Source: Plumapathes pennacea (lineage: Eukaryota > Cnidaria > Anthozoa > Antipatharia > Myriopathidae). Taken from it: a stretch of DNA of 64,000 bases. The position numbers and the translations under genes were made by a program. The stretch lies in NCBI GenBank assembly GCA_964036295.1, contig OZ038462.1, positions 41,087,680 through 41,151,679 on the forward strand, read 5' to 3'. Shown piece after piece: positions 23,341 to 35,978 of the stretch. How positions within the stretch are numbered: the first letter of the stretch is position 1; every line of letters begins with the position of its first letter. The notes under the pieces were generated by a model, which was given only the letters and a program-made list of their open reading frames with translations, was not told where the DNA came from and searched no databases.

Positions 23341-26300
23341 ATGTCTACCGGAAACGACTGCTCGGCAGCTACTGATAACGATCATCCACAGTCCAGGTAT
23401 GGGGTAGTAAATTTGATAATCGTACGTAAAAACTCGTTACAAATGTCATCTTCTGGGAAATGTACCAAAGGTCGATCGGTGCGTTATTCATCACTGCTAT
23501 CGTGTATTTTCGTCGCTTGATGATGGTTTCTTCTGTTCTTTGAAGGAATCGCACCAAGGAAAAGGGCGACGATGACAATTCAGCCATGTAAGTTTCGCTT
23601 GCACCAATTCAACAGAGTGCATTTATTTGTCGATATATATTGGTGATCCCATATACAGTACTCTATATATTGTACTGGGTATCAACGCTGTACATTCTCA
23701 CTATAAGATCTGACGTTACGGAGCCACCGGTAATGTTGAAGCGCTTGATAAAATGACAAGGAAGGGGGTTTTAGTTTAGCGTCCGGAATATCGTCGTTTC
23801 ATTTCCCCTGACAAACCTCACGAGATACAAATTAAACCCGGACGTACCGATAGGCTTCTGGAAAGTAAATATGGTACGTAAATACAAAAAGACACGATTG
23901 ATCGCTTTCAAGTGTACTACCACACTATCTTGCTGCACATGAGAGAACTGACGTGAAAGTGAACCATGTGTAGTATGTACAATATGTATTTGTCTTGGAA
24001 TGCATCGACGTTTGACTGATCGGAGTAGTGTTTCCCCTTTCATTATCTGATGATAATTAAAGATGAAGTTCAAGAAGAAGAACCTGGCTTGATCGATTTA
24101 ACTTTCATTTTTACCATAACTGGACAATATTGGGGAATTCAAATCACACAGTCATGTAAAATGAAGCCTATCCATCAGGCATACCCCAATTTCTGTACAA
24201 TTGTTTTATTCTCTTCAAAGTTAATTCCCCTGCCCTGATTCCCCAGTTGTGCTTGACTTTTATATTATTTTTCCTTCAAAGATAATTAGCTGATGAAATA
24301 TTTACCCATTGGACATCACACAAGACATTTTAAATGCTAAGGGCCTTCGACATATTCACCAGTTCTCTGTGCACTTAATGTCCAATGGATGCTTGGACAG
24401 TTAGGGGGGTCGGGATTTCCAGCTTTGAACATTGGTGTTGGAATATGGGGGGATTGAAGAGTAAGCAGAGCTAGCTACAGTGGCAAAGAAAAACAGTCAC
24501 ACAGAAACCAAACTGCACAAGTTTCAGCCTTCCCATAAAAACAAACCAAATACAATGAAACCTCGATATAACAAACCTTGGTATAATGAAAACCTGGATA
24601 TAACAAACAATATTCTTCAGCCCATTACAGCCCAGTTACATAAAGTGTTTGTGAGCAGAACCTCGCTATAACGGAACGCCGTTATAACAAACACATTTTT
24701 CCAGTCCCTTGACCTTTGTTATATCGAGGTTTTACTGTAAAAATTATCTATGACCTACAAGTGGGGCACTGCACTACAGGATCACACTATTTTTTTCTGG
24801 TGGGAGAATTTAACTATGAACTCAGAGATGCTACAGAAGTACATTTTTCATCATCACCTCCACTGGTCAGTGTTTGCTTACTTGGAAATAAGAAGATTGT
24901 ATAGTCATAAAACATGTTTCCATAGTGTCAAGCTCAGGAATGAAAGGATTAACCTGTGGGTTGTTCCTTTTTATCGAACAGGAAGCGAGCAGCTGCAGAA
25001 CAATTAATTAAAAGCTACTTCTACCGGCTGACAGACGGCTGTGGTGTGAGTGGTTGTGACAATGAGTACTGTGTCTCCAGTGGCAGACCACCTACGTCCA
25101 AGAATGATGCAGCTGCCCTTGCTCTGCAGCTGTTCCAGAAGAAAGCCAGACTTTGTGAACCACTGAGAGAGGTTAACAACCATCGGGCCACTACCATCAA
25201 CCATCCAGCAACTGCTGTAAAAAACCACCCAGGTATACATGTGCATGTCTTATTAGAATGTAATAAGTTCAAAGGAACCATAACCAAACTTCTGTTTGCT
25301 ATCTTTCTCATAAAGTCTATGAAAGTTGGAGATATTTTAGAAACAATCTGAACTCAAAAGTAAGCTCTGACCACATTTTCACTTTTTTCACTTTTGTTTT
25401 TGGCTGGGAATATATAAAAAAAATAGTGAAGTATCTTTATTTATACACGGTAAGTAATTCAGCTAGTAGCTGGTGAGGCCGTGTTGGGAGTGATATTTTC
25501 ATAGCCCAGTAGTTATCCTGAAATAAGTCAAACAACAACAGTGAAATAATCTGGTTTACACTAGATAAGTGGCTGGGATATGTTACGCAGACAGACTAAC
25601 AAACAAACTCACACTGTAAACAAATTTGATAATATAGATTTCCCTGCCTTCTTGCAGTGAAAGAGATCCCACATTTGACAGAAGAAACTGTATTAGCTGA
25701 AATTGAACAGTGCCAGAAGGATGGGAGTTTTAAGAGCTTGGTGCATCGTATAGGGAAGGTGTTCTCGTCATCAGCATCTCTCAACAAGAGCTTCTTGTTG
25801 GAACCAGCACAGCGCAAGATTAACATAGTTTCTCTTGACATTGCTGCGGTACGGAGGGTGTATGCCTCCTTATTTCAAGTTGGAGACTCTTCTGTGGAGA
25901 ACTCTCTTCTTAATTCACTTGCCACTTTAAGTTTGTCTCTGCAGATGGATCTGCAATACAAAACCCCCTGTGGAGATCCAGACTTCCTGAATCAGTTTGT
26001 TATTATCATGGAAAACACCATGCTACAGAGCCCAGAGTATCTGGACCAAGCATTGCCAAGCTTTTTGAAGGCTTTGAGTCTACTTCCAGTTAAGGAACAG
26101 GAGAGACTTGTGCTTTTATGGAAGGGCTATGACAAGGCAAACCTCCAACACATGCTTGAAAGTCTGCAGCAGTTGATTACATACAAAGTGCTGACAGGGC
26201 CTTCTGCGTCATCAAATGCATATTTACAAGATGATGAAGCCATTGTGTCTGCCACCAAAACAATGAAACTGGTATATTATGCAAGCATTATGGCAGGCAA

Positions 26301-29300
26301 AGTTGATGTTTCCAGCATGGATGATGGCAGTGCAGCTTCTGCAGTTAAAAACTCAGAAGATGTGCTGGCCAAGAATTTGGCCATCAACTTTCTTAATTGT
26401 CGCAAACCTATGATAGACTACTCTGAATTTGTGAACGAGGCATTGAATGAGGTTATTGAAGTGGATCATGATTTCACACTTTTTAAGAGTGAACAGCAGA
26501 GGTTTTCATTCCTGAATTATAACTTCATCTTGAGCACAGCAACCAAATGTGCCGGCTTATTCTTTGACAACCGTGTGCGTATGTACAGTGAGAGGAGGCT
26601 GACCCTTCTGTACAGTCTTGTGCGCGGGCAGCCACCTACTCCGTATCTCCGCTTGAAGGTCAGAAGGGACCACATTGTAGATGATGCACTTGTCAATGTA
26701 AGTATAGATCACCTAATATTGAACTAGATGTACTTGTACAAGCACATAATATTATTTTAAGTATGTGGTACTCTGTTTGTCACTGTGTCTTCTCTTTTTC
26801 CTTTCTCAATCATAATCCTTTCCTTCCCAAGTTTTTAATGGGGATTCTCCTACCATACAAGATGAGAATGTGTGGTTGATGTATTGAGAACTGATTGTAC
26901 TATACATGTACTCATGAATTGGCTTTCATTTCTGAGCAGGCTATTGAAAGCAAAGCTCTCCAAGCTGTAATACGGTATTTTTATGCCTGATGAGAAACTG
27001 AAAAAGATTGATCACTCCTTACGAGGAGCAATCAAAGGTTTAGACATATGTGGCCAAACTACTGTAGATCATTTCTTGCAACATCACACAAACAGTTTCT
27101 TCTTGGGAAGATTTCTTGTACTTTGTGCTCAGGAGTGAATATTGGGTACAGTACACATTCTAAGTTGCACATAATTTGTTTAAATCCTTTCTTTCTCTCT
27201 CTCTCCTCCACCTTTCAAATTTTATTATGTGTACTAAGCTTAATGAATTCCCCAGTTGGAGATGGTGGCTCACGAGAACCCTTTGGACCTCAAGAAACAG
27301 CTGTATGTGGAGTTTGAAGGGGAGCAGGGAATTGATGAGGGTGGCGTTTCAAAAGAGTTCTTCCAGCTGATTGTGGAGAGCATTTTTAACCCAGACTATG
27401 GTAAGGCTATTTGAGGATGTTGTGTTATCATTAACTTGAGCAACACCTAAATTAGAGTAAAATAATATGGTACAGAACCTTTATCTCCAAGTTACCTATT
27501 AACATCTTCCATGATAATCTTCTTATCTAAAGGATATTTAGACTAAGTTTGTTTTTGTTGTGATAACAGGTATGTTTACATTTGGAGAAGTGACCAGAAC
27601 TTACTGGTTCAACCCCAAGTCATTGGAGGTGGATGCTCAGTTCACCCTGATTGGACTGGTGCTAGGTTTGGCCATCTACAACAATGTCATTTTGGATGTT
27701 CCCTTCCCAATGGTCGTGTACAGGAAGCTTTGTGGCATGAAGGGAAACTTGGAAGATTTGCATGACTCTCACCCGGTAAGCATCCATTAATTTTGGAAAC
27801 TCACCAAGTCCACAGTCACAGAACTTGGGAGTTAAATGATGAATTCTTCCTAACTCAGTGTCATATCACCGAAAATACAGTCAAAGCTCCCCTTGTGACT
27901 ACTCTCGTAAGCGACCAGCATTAGTTACGACCACAACAAATTGTGAAACCTGTTTGCACTGTCACTCTAATTAAAATCTCTCGTAAGCAACCACTTGTGT
28001 AAGTGACAGCAACGACTTCTGGGAATTACAAACTAGTCTTTTCCTTACAGTTTTCCTGAGAGTCCATTCTCGTTAGCAACCAGCTCTAGTTACGACCACT
28101 CTTTTGAGCTTCAACTGACTGTTATTTTCAAACGATATTGTCACTGGACTCTAGTTCAAGATATCACAATACACATTTTTTTTATCTCTTGACACATTTT
28201 TTTGGGAATTCTCAATTTGAAATGGTTTGTGCTAGGCCTCATTTTTAAACTGTCGCAAGAGAGAACTTGTAAATAGCCTGTTGATTGTTTGCGGGGTTTT
28301 CTTTATGCCTGATATGATGCATTATCAGATCCTGGCCAAAAGTCTCCAGGAGTTGCTGGATTATGAAGGTGATGTCAAAGCAGACTTCATGCGGACGTTC
28401 CGCATCGACTACACTGACGTGTTTGGTACAGTTCATAAGCATGACCTGAAGGAGGGTGCGGAGGAATTAGAACTCACCTGTGAAAACAGAAAGGTACGAC
28501 AGTAGAGTTGTTGGGACCTCTGACAAGGCATACTGATGGTGCACTTGATTGTATGCAATACCAGCAAACATATCCTACTGGAAATTCCCTTTCACTCCGA
28601 TTAGGTTCAATTTCCTCTTGTATTCTCATGGTGGGGGGTGGGGGTGAGGCACAATAAATATTGAGGAGTTAAGTAGAAAAAGGACTTGGGTGACAACTTT
28701 GGTCACTTTTTAATGTTTTCACATCTTCACAAAATCAAGTACAGTGGCTCAGGTGAAAGCTGGTTGAACTTTCAGTTCTTGATACATCACTCATACATTT
28801 TCTTCAAGAATGGCTGGGAAAAGTTGTATTATGAGATCAGGTGTGTCAGGGTTAATAAGCTATGCTCTGTGTAATGTACTTTATTACACGACTTCACATT
28901 TTCGAGTGCAAATATGGGAGCGTGTTGCACTTGTCAAAAACCAGATCAACTGGTTTATTAGCTTTACGTGATCAATTTTTGCAAGCAAAGAACGCGTCAT
29001 TTTTTAAATCAATTTTGTGCGCAGATAAAAACGTTTGGCTCTGCTTCGTTTGTCGTAAAAAAAAAAGTCAAACCTCCCGTGCAACTTCAAAATAGCGGGC
29101 TTCGACAAATACACGCCTGAAGCAGGCTCGAAAAAAATAAAACCGACTCATAAAAATACTCCGCCGTATTGCACTCCTTCTCATGTAATAACCTCTTCGG
29201 AGTCAAAAATCGAGTTCTGCAGCACAGTCATCTAATATTGCAAGCACTGTTGTTGTTTTGTACTGCAGCATTTATCTTAGTGTACGATGTTCAACATGGG

Positions 29301-31172
29301 TTGACTTGTGGTATTTTGTCCCTCAGGAATATGTACAACTATACACAGATTTCTTACTAAACAAGTCAGTGGAGCGTCAGGTAATAGTTTCAGTTAAAGG
29401 ACTTGCTTTAATGGCTCCCATTTCTTGTTATCATTATTTATATCGTGCTCAACTAACGGCCACGTCCACTTGTCATTTTTGATGCGTTTTCACCTTCTGT
29501 CCACCTAAAATGGAAGTTTTGGAAAGCGGGGACTTTCAAATATGGTTTCAAAAGTGGAGGCTTGCGAAAGCGGGTGTGATAATTCAAATAAAAAACACGT
29601 TACTCTGTGTGGAGGTTTTTGAAAAGAGTGACAAAATCTGTCAATTAAAAAGGTACAGCCAAGCTTTCAGCAGCGTGGCTGCTTTGATAGCATGGATTAG
29701 CTTGGGTTCGTGCAGTCTATGGTACTCACTTTTGCTGCGACTTGAGGTCAGCTCAACTTGAGATAAACGTTTTATGATATCTTTGTGCCCTGCAGTTCAA
29801 TGCTTTTCGCCGGGGATTTGACATGGTGGTAGATGAGTCACCTCTGAAGACCTTTTTCCGGCCAGAAGAAATCGAGCTGTTGATCTGTGGCAGTACGGTA
29901 CGTGGTGCAGTGAACTTTTCTACTCTCCAACAATTTCTTTGTTTGTTCTGACGAAGACGAAGACCCAAAAAGTCTGCGAACTCTTAATTTTTTTTTTTCC
30001 TATATTTGTAGGACTTTGACTTCGACGCGCTTGAAAAGTCGACCGAGTACGATGGCGGATTGGCGAAAGAGTCGCCCCTTATAAGGTACGCGTTTTACTG
30101 CAATTTCTATTAGTGCTCACTTTCTTCAGAAAAAGGCGAAAATTGATGTCTTGCCTTGTAAAATAACTCGATCAAAGAAGTACGTAATTTTTGCTGTCGC
30201 AGTTGGGACTGGAATCGGTAGGAGAAGCTTTACCGACCACATACATGTACCGATCACGTACTAACCCCGGTTACCAACCAACAACTCGGTGATTGTGAAC
30301 AAGCTGTACTGGTCGGTACGTGGTCGTAACGTAGTCGGTATGTGGTCGGTACGTGGTCGTAACGTAGTCGGTATGTGGTTGTTACGTGAACGGTGTGTGG
30401 TCAGTATGTGGTTGGTATGTGTTGGAGTTAGTGATGGTTACCTTGGAGGAGTTTCTAGTGTGAGTTTGTTGGTGTGGTAGTGGCGCTATTTGGTTGATTT
30501 TCGTGTTGCACGTGACCATAGTTCATCGCAGGCATTACTTTTTGACGCGCAGGTGGTTCTGGGACATCGTACATGGCTTCACCGTGGAGCAGAAGAAGCA
30601 GCTGTTGATGTTCACGACCGGAAGTGACAGAGTTCCCGTAGGAGGCCTGGCCAAACTTAAGTTGATTATCGCCAAGAATGGTCCGGACTCGGACAGGTAG
30701 GAACAGTACAGATCTTATTAGGATGCTTGTCACAATCTGAGGAGCCAAGAGGTTGCGATTAAAACGGATTTACGCGAGGAGGATGAAATTTGTTGAGTAA
30801 TTGTTTTGAATTGAGTTCCTACAAAAAAAAAACAGGACTCCCCTAATAATCTTACACACTATACATATGCGTGTACTAGCGTGTGCGTGTGCGTGTGCGT
30901 GGTTGCAGAATGAGAACGAGAACTAGAGCGACTGAAATTAAGCACGTGATCTTGCGTGCATGGATGTCCAACATTTCGGGGTCGGGATATCCCGGATGTA
31001 ATTACACCAACATTTTCTTTGTTGACGCGACGTCTGTTTTCTTGGCCCCAGGCTTCCCACCGCCCACACGTGCTACAATGTTCTGTTGCTGCCGGAGTAC
31101 ACGAACAAAGAGAAGCTCCAGGAACGACTTCTCAAGGCCATAACTCACGCCAAGGGATTCGGCATGCTTTGA
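23341..31172 (+). CDS. UBE3A: UBE3A / E6AP-type HECT E3 ubiquitin ligase (complete, 12 coding exons)
   Basis: HECT-domain ubiquitin-protein ligase. Exons: 23341-23396, 23546-23587, 24982-25232, 25658-26697, 27256-27400, 27570-27775, 28329-28493, 29327-29380, 29796-29897, 30012-30085, 30553-30696, 31052-31172. Phases close to 799 aa (human 852-875). A 32-codon N-terminal extension precedes [10 protein letters not shown], the start of the zinc-binding AZUL domain (Cys spacing in [13 protein letters not shown]). The long exon 4 carries the middle region through [18 protein letters not shown] hallmarks are [38 protein letters not shown], and the catalytic Cys in [13 protein letters not shown]. 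The C-terminus AKGFGML matches the family end. The acidic Lys/Asp/Glu insert of vertebrate proteins is missing, which explains much of the shorter length. An AATAAA lies at 31633. Very secure identification. Confidence 0.96.
24553..24737. mobile_element. Pogo/Tigger-like MITE with TA duplication, UBE3A intron 2
   Basis: Ends read CAATGAAACCTCGATATAAC and GTTATATCGAGGTTTTACTG, close to the known pogo/Tigger-type terminus, with TA outside each end. Internal degenerate copies of CTCGCTATAAC are present. Non-coding. Confidence 0.65.
30225..30420. repeat. Second locus of the TACCGACCAC / GTGGTCGGTA decamer family, UBE3A intron 10
   Basis: Contains a terminus-like GGTGATTGTGAACAAGCTG at 30289 followed by GGTCGGTACGTGGTCG repeats, preceded by TACCGACCACATA in the other orientation. 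Same family as 16599-17772, probably a rearranged or fused copy. Confidence 0.6.
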
Positions 31173-32139
31173 GTCGAGTTCTACCGCATTTACGTATCGA
31201 TTTCTGCTTCAGAACTTAAGTTCAAGAAAAAAACAAAGTATTAACCGAAAGGTTTTATAGACTGGCAGATTTAATATTTGTGTAAAACGTGCCAAGAGTG
31301 GAGTTAAACTAAAAGATTTAAAAAAGTGCTGCAAGCGGCCGTGGCCTTTCGTGTTTCACTGCTTAATTACGTATGCACAAAACACGAACTCAGTAAAGTG
31401 AACACTGTTATTATGATGTACTCATTCAGAGGTTTTATTCGAGTGGTCACATCTTTAGATTTCATCTGACACTTCAGGAGCTAGAGTTTACCAGGTTTAC
31501 TTACATTCGCCCTTGACAATAAGGACGGTAAAAAGTCCACTTTTGCGTCTTTGGCTATGAAACTTTGTTAGTTCTTAATTATTCAGCACCACGAATATCC
31601 AAAAAAACTAGTCAGCTAGGTTATTGTTTCAAAATAAAAATGGTGTGGCACACATATTTTTACAGTCCTAAGTATGTAAGGAATAAATTTTAGAAAGAGA
31701 CGCGTTGTGTCCCTGTTTGTTTTTAGGGAAGGTTCGAGTTTATTATTTGGTTCTCTTATTTGTTGTTTGTTTGTTTGTTTTTTTGTAGTTTTGTTTCGTA
31801 GCTTTCTTACAAACGAACGCGTACGCAGGACAGTAAAAGTTCGCTTTCACGAAAGGAACTGAGTTTGTAAATTGTGCTCGTAACGAGAGTTCTTGACCGA
31901 TCGTTTCGTATGAAAAAATCAAAGCAGCGTGGCCGCTGTAAGGTCGCCCATATATGTTGTACTGCCTGATTGGGATTAATTTTTTGCGCCAAAGTAAGAG
32001 AAAATCTGATCAATCTCGTACCCAGACCCTCCAATGTGGACCCGCTAATGAACCCGTCAAGGGTAATCAAGTTTTAAATAGATATCTGTAGTGCTAAGAC
32101 GACTGGGAAAAGTACCAACAGCCAGAAATGGCGAGCTTT
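31173..32139. other. UBE3A 3' UTR and intergenic DNA
   Basis: No coding exon detected. Contains the candidate UBE3A polyadenylation signals and T/GTTT-rich sequence near 31755-31800. Confidence 0.5.
31633..31638 (+). terminator. Candidate polyadenylation signal for UBE3A
   Basis: AATAAA 461 nt after the UBE3A stop; a second AATAAA lies near 31682. Plausible 3' end signals, not proof of use. Confidence 0.35.
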
Positions 32140-33205
32140 CTAGAACGATGAAGTTGCAGGGACCCAGTTGATTTGGCGTTGCCAGTGAGCTCGCGGCGTG
32201 AGTTGCGTGGAGACCAGAATATTAGGTTGGTTGTGATCGTCCGGGTTAGAGTAGTCTCCAGAAAGACTGTTGTTGGTGACTGACGTTTCGACTACCTGAG
32301 CGGAAGTCATCTTCAGAGTCAAGTGAAAAGTATTCGTCAGATGGCGGTATATATGTCTCTGGTTGTAGAAGTGATTGGTCCGTTGTGTCGGTCTATGGTT
32401 GGTCGAGTCGGCTAGGTTGTGTTTCGTTATTGGTCAGTTGATGTTCTTTTGTCCTGTTGATTAGTCTATTGTTCGTTCGGTTGCGTTTGATGTCATCTAT
32501 CAGTCGTTTGTAAGGTGCCGGTAGTTGTTGGCATCTGTTGAGTGGTTTCCGTTCTAAGTTTGTGTACCAGCTTTCCAGTGTAAGTCGTTGGTAGTAGTTG
32601 GTACTGTGGCTGATGCATTCAGCAGAGTCCCAGTTGATGTCGTGTTTAGTCTGTCGGTGGTGTTCAGAAATGTGATTTCTGATGTCGCCGTTTCTGGTAG
32701 CTCGTTTGTGTTCAGTAAGTCTCGTGTTCAGGTTTCTGCCAGTTTCACCGATGTAGGTGGCTTTGCAGTCAGTACAAGATATTCTGTATACTGTTCCCTG
32801 TCTGTTGATGGGTTCGTCTTTGTCCTTTACGTTGGTCAGTAAGTCGCGTAGAGTCGTGATGGGTTTGTGGGCTACCCGGATGTTGTAGGGTCGTAGAATA
32901 CGTGCTATCGTCTCAGAGGTGCCTCTGATGTACGGTAGTGTGGCCAAGGTCAATGGAGTTGTGTCGTTAGTGGTTTCGTTGTCGGTAGTCTCGTTGGGTG
33001 TGGTGTTCTTGTGAGTGTTGCGTTTGACAAAGTTAGGGTCGTAGTCGTTCTTCTGGAAAACGCGTTCCAGGTGTCGGGTCTCGTTAAGTAAGTCGTTGGG
33101 AGAGTCACAAAGTAGTTGCGCTCGTTTCGTCAGCGTTCTGATCGTGGTAGCCTTGTGTGAAGTAGGGTTGTAAGAAGTCTCACTCCTGGGTTCAAACCAT
33201 TTGCC
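32140..33205 (-). mobile_element. Penelope-like retroelement, 5'-truncated, with GIY-YIG domain
   Basis: An open frame runs without a stop from about 33182 down to 32393. It encodes a Thr/Asn-rich linker, TLPYIRGTSETIARILRPY, then a GIY-YIG nuclease: TVYRISCTDC, TYIGETGRNLNTRLTEHK (key Arg) and LTLESWY (key Glu). This arrangement at the C-terminus is diagnostic of Penelope-like elements. The reverse-transcriptase core is missing, so the copy is 5'-truncated. A minimal hammerhead-like motif lies in its 3' tail. A 12-bp direct repeat AGACCAGAATAT at 32211 and 33206 may be a target duplication, in which case the element ends earlier than the left boundary given. Confidence 0.82.
32278..32316 (-). 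ncRNA. Minimal hammerhead-ribozyme-like motif in the Penelope-like element
   Basis: On the minus strand the order is CUGAAGA, a stem-loop closed by GACU/AGUC, then GAAAC and GUC, with outer pairing UGACU/AGUCA forming stem I. This matches the conserved core C-U-G-A-N-G-A ... G-A-A-A ... U-H of hammerheads with an almost absent stem III, as described for Penelope-like flanking repeats, where dimeric action was proposed. Activity is not shown. Confidence 0.6.
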
Positions 33206-34289
33206 AGACCAGAATATACTAAAATGGACAGAAGGGACAAGAGCGGAACTCTCAATAGACTTCAGTTTCTCACCAGAAAATTATCACACAGTATAGAGAA
33301 CTTGGCTTTTGATACCTTGCTCAAATGAAACCTGACTAAACTATAAATTATCATTACAACACTCATACACTTGTTTATTGAAGGTTGAGCGACTCTGCAT
33401 TTTGAGCTTAGGAGCAAAAGTGTCAGCCGGCAGGAAAAGCTGAGTAATGCGTGACATATCTTTTTATGCACAATCGATTCTATTCAGAGGCCACGATTAA
33501 TCCAGCCTTCGCTTCAATACTTATCTATTCCTTTTATTAACTGAATGCGTTTCTTCTCTCAGGCTTTAGAGTATTCGTGCTCTGTAACAAATACAAAACT
33601 GAAAGCCCGCGGGACTCAAAGCGAGGAATGAATGAAACACGATACTGTACTTGTTTACAATATTTTGCGGTTTTGTTCACAGCGTGTTCAGTCCATTTGT
33701 GACTGCAAACTCAATGCACAGGACTATTTCGGTGTATTGTTCATTTCTAGTACACATTGACCATTGCGAAGCTACATGATCGAGTGGAAGAAACATTTCA
33801 GCAAGTAATATATGACTAGTAGTAATCAGAGATTAGTCAGGTGCGTTCGAATTCTCTTTGCTTGGAGTTGTTTTTGTTCTAAAATGCTTTTCCCTATAAC
33901 GATCTCGAAAAGTTCGTGGGTTTCGTCTGAAACCGGAAGTGAGCAGCACGAAGACCGTGCGGTCCAGGTTCGAACCCCGGCCAAGCAATATTAAACCAAA
34001 ACTTTTTCTTTCTTTCTTTTTATTTTGTTTTAATTCTTTGAAGATATACGAAAATTGTAAGACATGGTCAAGTGTGATTTTAGATCACACTTATACCTTC
34101 GTCGGAAGAAATAAGTTGAGTTGCACACGAGAGTTTCACAATTCGACCATCCTGTGGCTTGCGATTGAATCACCGCGATACCTATGTCTCCACAAAGCCG
34201 TATGCTTCTTCCAGATAAGTATCTGGAACATAAGTAAAGTGTCGGTTGCATATTGAGTATATTTTCATCAACGCAGACACTGAAATACG

Positions 34290-34604
34290 GCAATCGCGAG
34301 TCGAGTTACATTTTCCTGTGGAATTCTTGCTGTCGTGCTGCTCTTATTATCCCAGATATTGGCTTCTTTCAGTGAAAAGTAGCTGTCTTTGCCTTTAATA
34401 GACCTCAGTGTGATCATTCAGAGCCGCTCGTGCGATCACACAGTGCGACAGCAATCGCGAGTCGATTACATTTTCCTGTGGAATTCTTGCTGTCGTGCTG
34501 CCCTTATTATCCAGATATTGGCTTCTTTTACTGAAAAGTAGGTGTCTTTGCCTTGATAGACCTCAGTGTGATCATTCAGAGCCACTCGTGCGACACAGAG
34601 CGCT
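34290..34604. repeat. Two-copy tandem duplication, unit about 161 bp
   Basis: Copy 1 is 34290-34450 and copy 2 is 34451-34604. Both begin CAATCGCGAGTCGA (after a G) and run through TTGGCTTCTTT, GACCTCAGTGTGATCATTCA and CTCGTGCGA with only scattered differences. Confidence 0.85.
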
Positions 34605-35516
34605 TATAGTAATTATTCAAAATGGCGCAGATTTGGAACATCGCCTACCAACGAAAAATCTCGATTTCTCGCGGCTGCGGAAAGCACGTGACAGGTATCC
34701 CATCGACCCAACGGTACCCAAATCCGGTTGAGATTAGGGTTGCGTTCTCCTTCGTCGAACGCAATAAGCAGAAGCATTTTGTTAGGCAACAAAAGTCACG
34801 TACAATGTAAAGCATAAATCGCTATTGTTTTACGGCTGAAGCTCATCGTAGCTTTGGTTTCCGTTTTCGGCCTGTTATCTTCCCAGAAGTATTTCGTGTC
34901 GCCACAGAAAGTTTCGTCGGGACTAAATAATTAGCGGCGACAGAGTTATTTGCAATCGCGTAGCGGTATCCATCAAATATCGAATCCACGAAATTTCCGC
35001 GGTGAACAATAACGCAAGCCAAATCCACTTTATCCGTACACGTTCCACAGAACCAAACGGTGTTGAGTTTCGAGCATAATTGCCTCGCTATGTCAACCTC
35101 GATATGCGTTGCGGCTGTAGAAGCACCCTCGTTACAAAAGAGCGGCACAATGGCTGCATTTCATGATCACGGCATATTAGCCATGCAGTTTCATCATCTT
35201 CGTTCGACCGAACATTCTCGCTCAATTGCGGTATGCTTCGTAATCACAGTACAGTGAGTGCCCTGCCACTGTAGGAACACTCTGGCTCAATGAACAAACG
35301 ACAAGCTTCAAATGTTTGACCACCATGATAAATAAATCAGGACAAGTTAACACGTTCGCCACGCCCAATTTTGGAATGCCCAAATTTGGATAGAACACAA
35401 AAGAACACATCTTTATATGGATTTCCATGTGGACGCAGAGTGAATGGGGGACAACTCAATCCCATAAAGGTCGCCTCTCCACTTCATGGAGTGGGCGACC
35501 TTAAAAAAAACAAAAA

Positions 35517-35521
35517 AACAA

Positions 35522-35562
<41 letters not shown>
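35517..35562. repeat. AAC microsatellite
   Basis: About 15 AAC triplets after an A-rich run; a shorter GTT run at about 35594-35612 could pair with it. Confidence 0.85.
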
Positions 35563-35563
<1 letters not shown>

Positions 35564-35978
35564 GATCCTGTTGGCTGGCTGGCTCACAATGTTTTTTGTT
35601 GTTGTTGTTGTTTTTCTTCTTTCTTTTTTCTCGGATTGACGGCAGCTGGTATCTGGCTATCTGTTTCTGGAGTCAAACTTGAGGCCACAAGGATTAAAGC
35701 GGTTCCTCACAATCGTTGCCCCTTGACCACGTAAAGGGGAAGCATTGAATTCTTTCTTGTAAAAAATCCCATACAACCGAAAGGGTATACACATGCTGGC
35801 ATTTCTGGCCCAAGCGGTCTTAGTCACCGGTGGCATCGCGAACTCTGCAATTGCTCACGCGAATGGCGCTGAAGTCGAGGTTGGAAAATTTGTTTTACTG
35901 GTCAGCGGCTTCTTCACGAGTAACAAAATGGCGGCGGTTGCTGTGGAGGCAGGGGTTGAAGTGTGAACAGAATTTATC

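Larger units (their letters stand above)
33206..35978. other. Intergenic region between UBE3A and TBC1D19
   Basis: No recognised exon. Holds a 161-bp tandem duplication (34290-34604), an AAC microsatellite (about 35517-35562), and an unrecognised 101-codon minus ORF (34843-35148) without homology I can name. Confidence 0.5.

Noticed and set aside
33935..34000. Possible tRNA: B-box-like GGTTCGAACCCC
   Set aside because: No matching A box or cloverleaf could be drawn upstream; probably a SINE remnant or chance.
34843..35148. 101-codon minus ORF in the UBE3A-TBC1D19 spacer
   Set aside because: Reads as a plausible protein but has no recognisable domain, partner exon or repeat; left unannotated.
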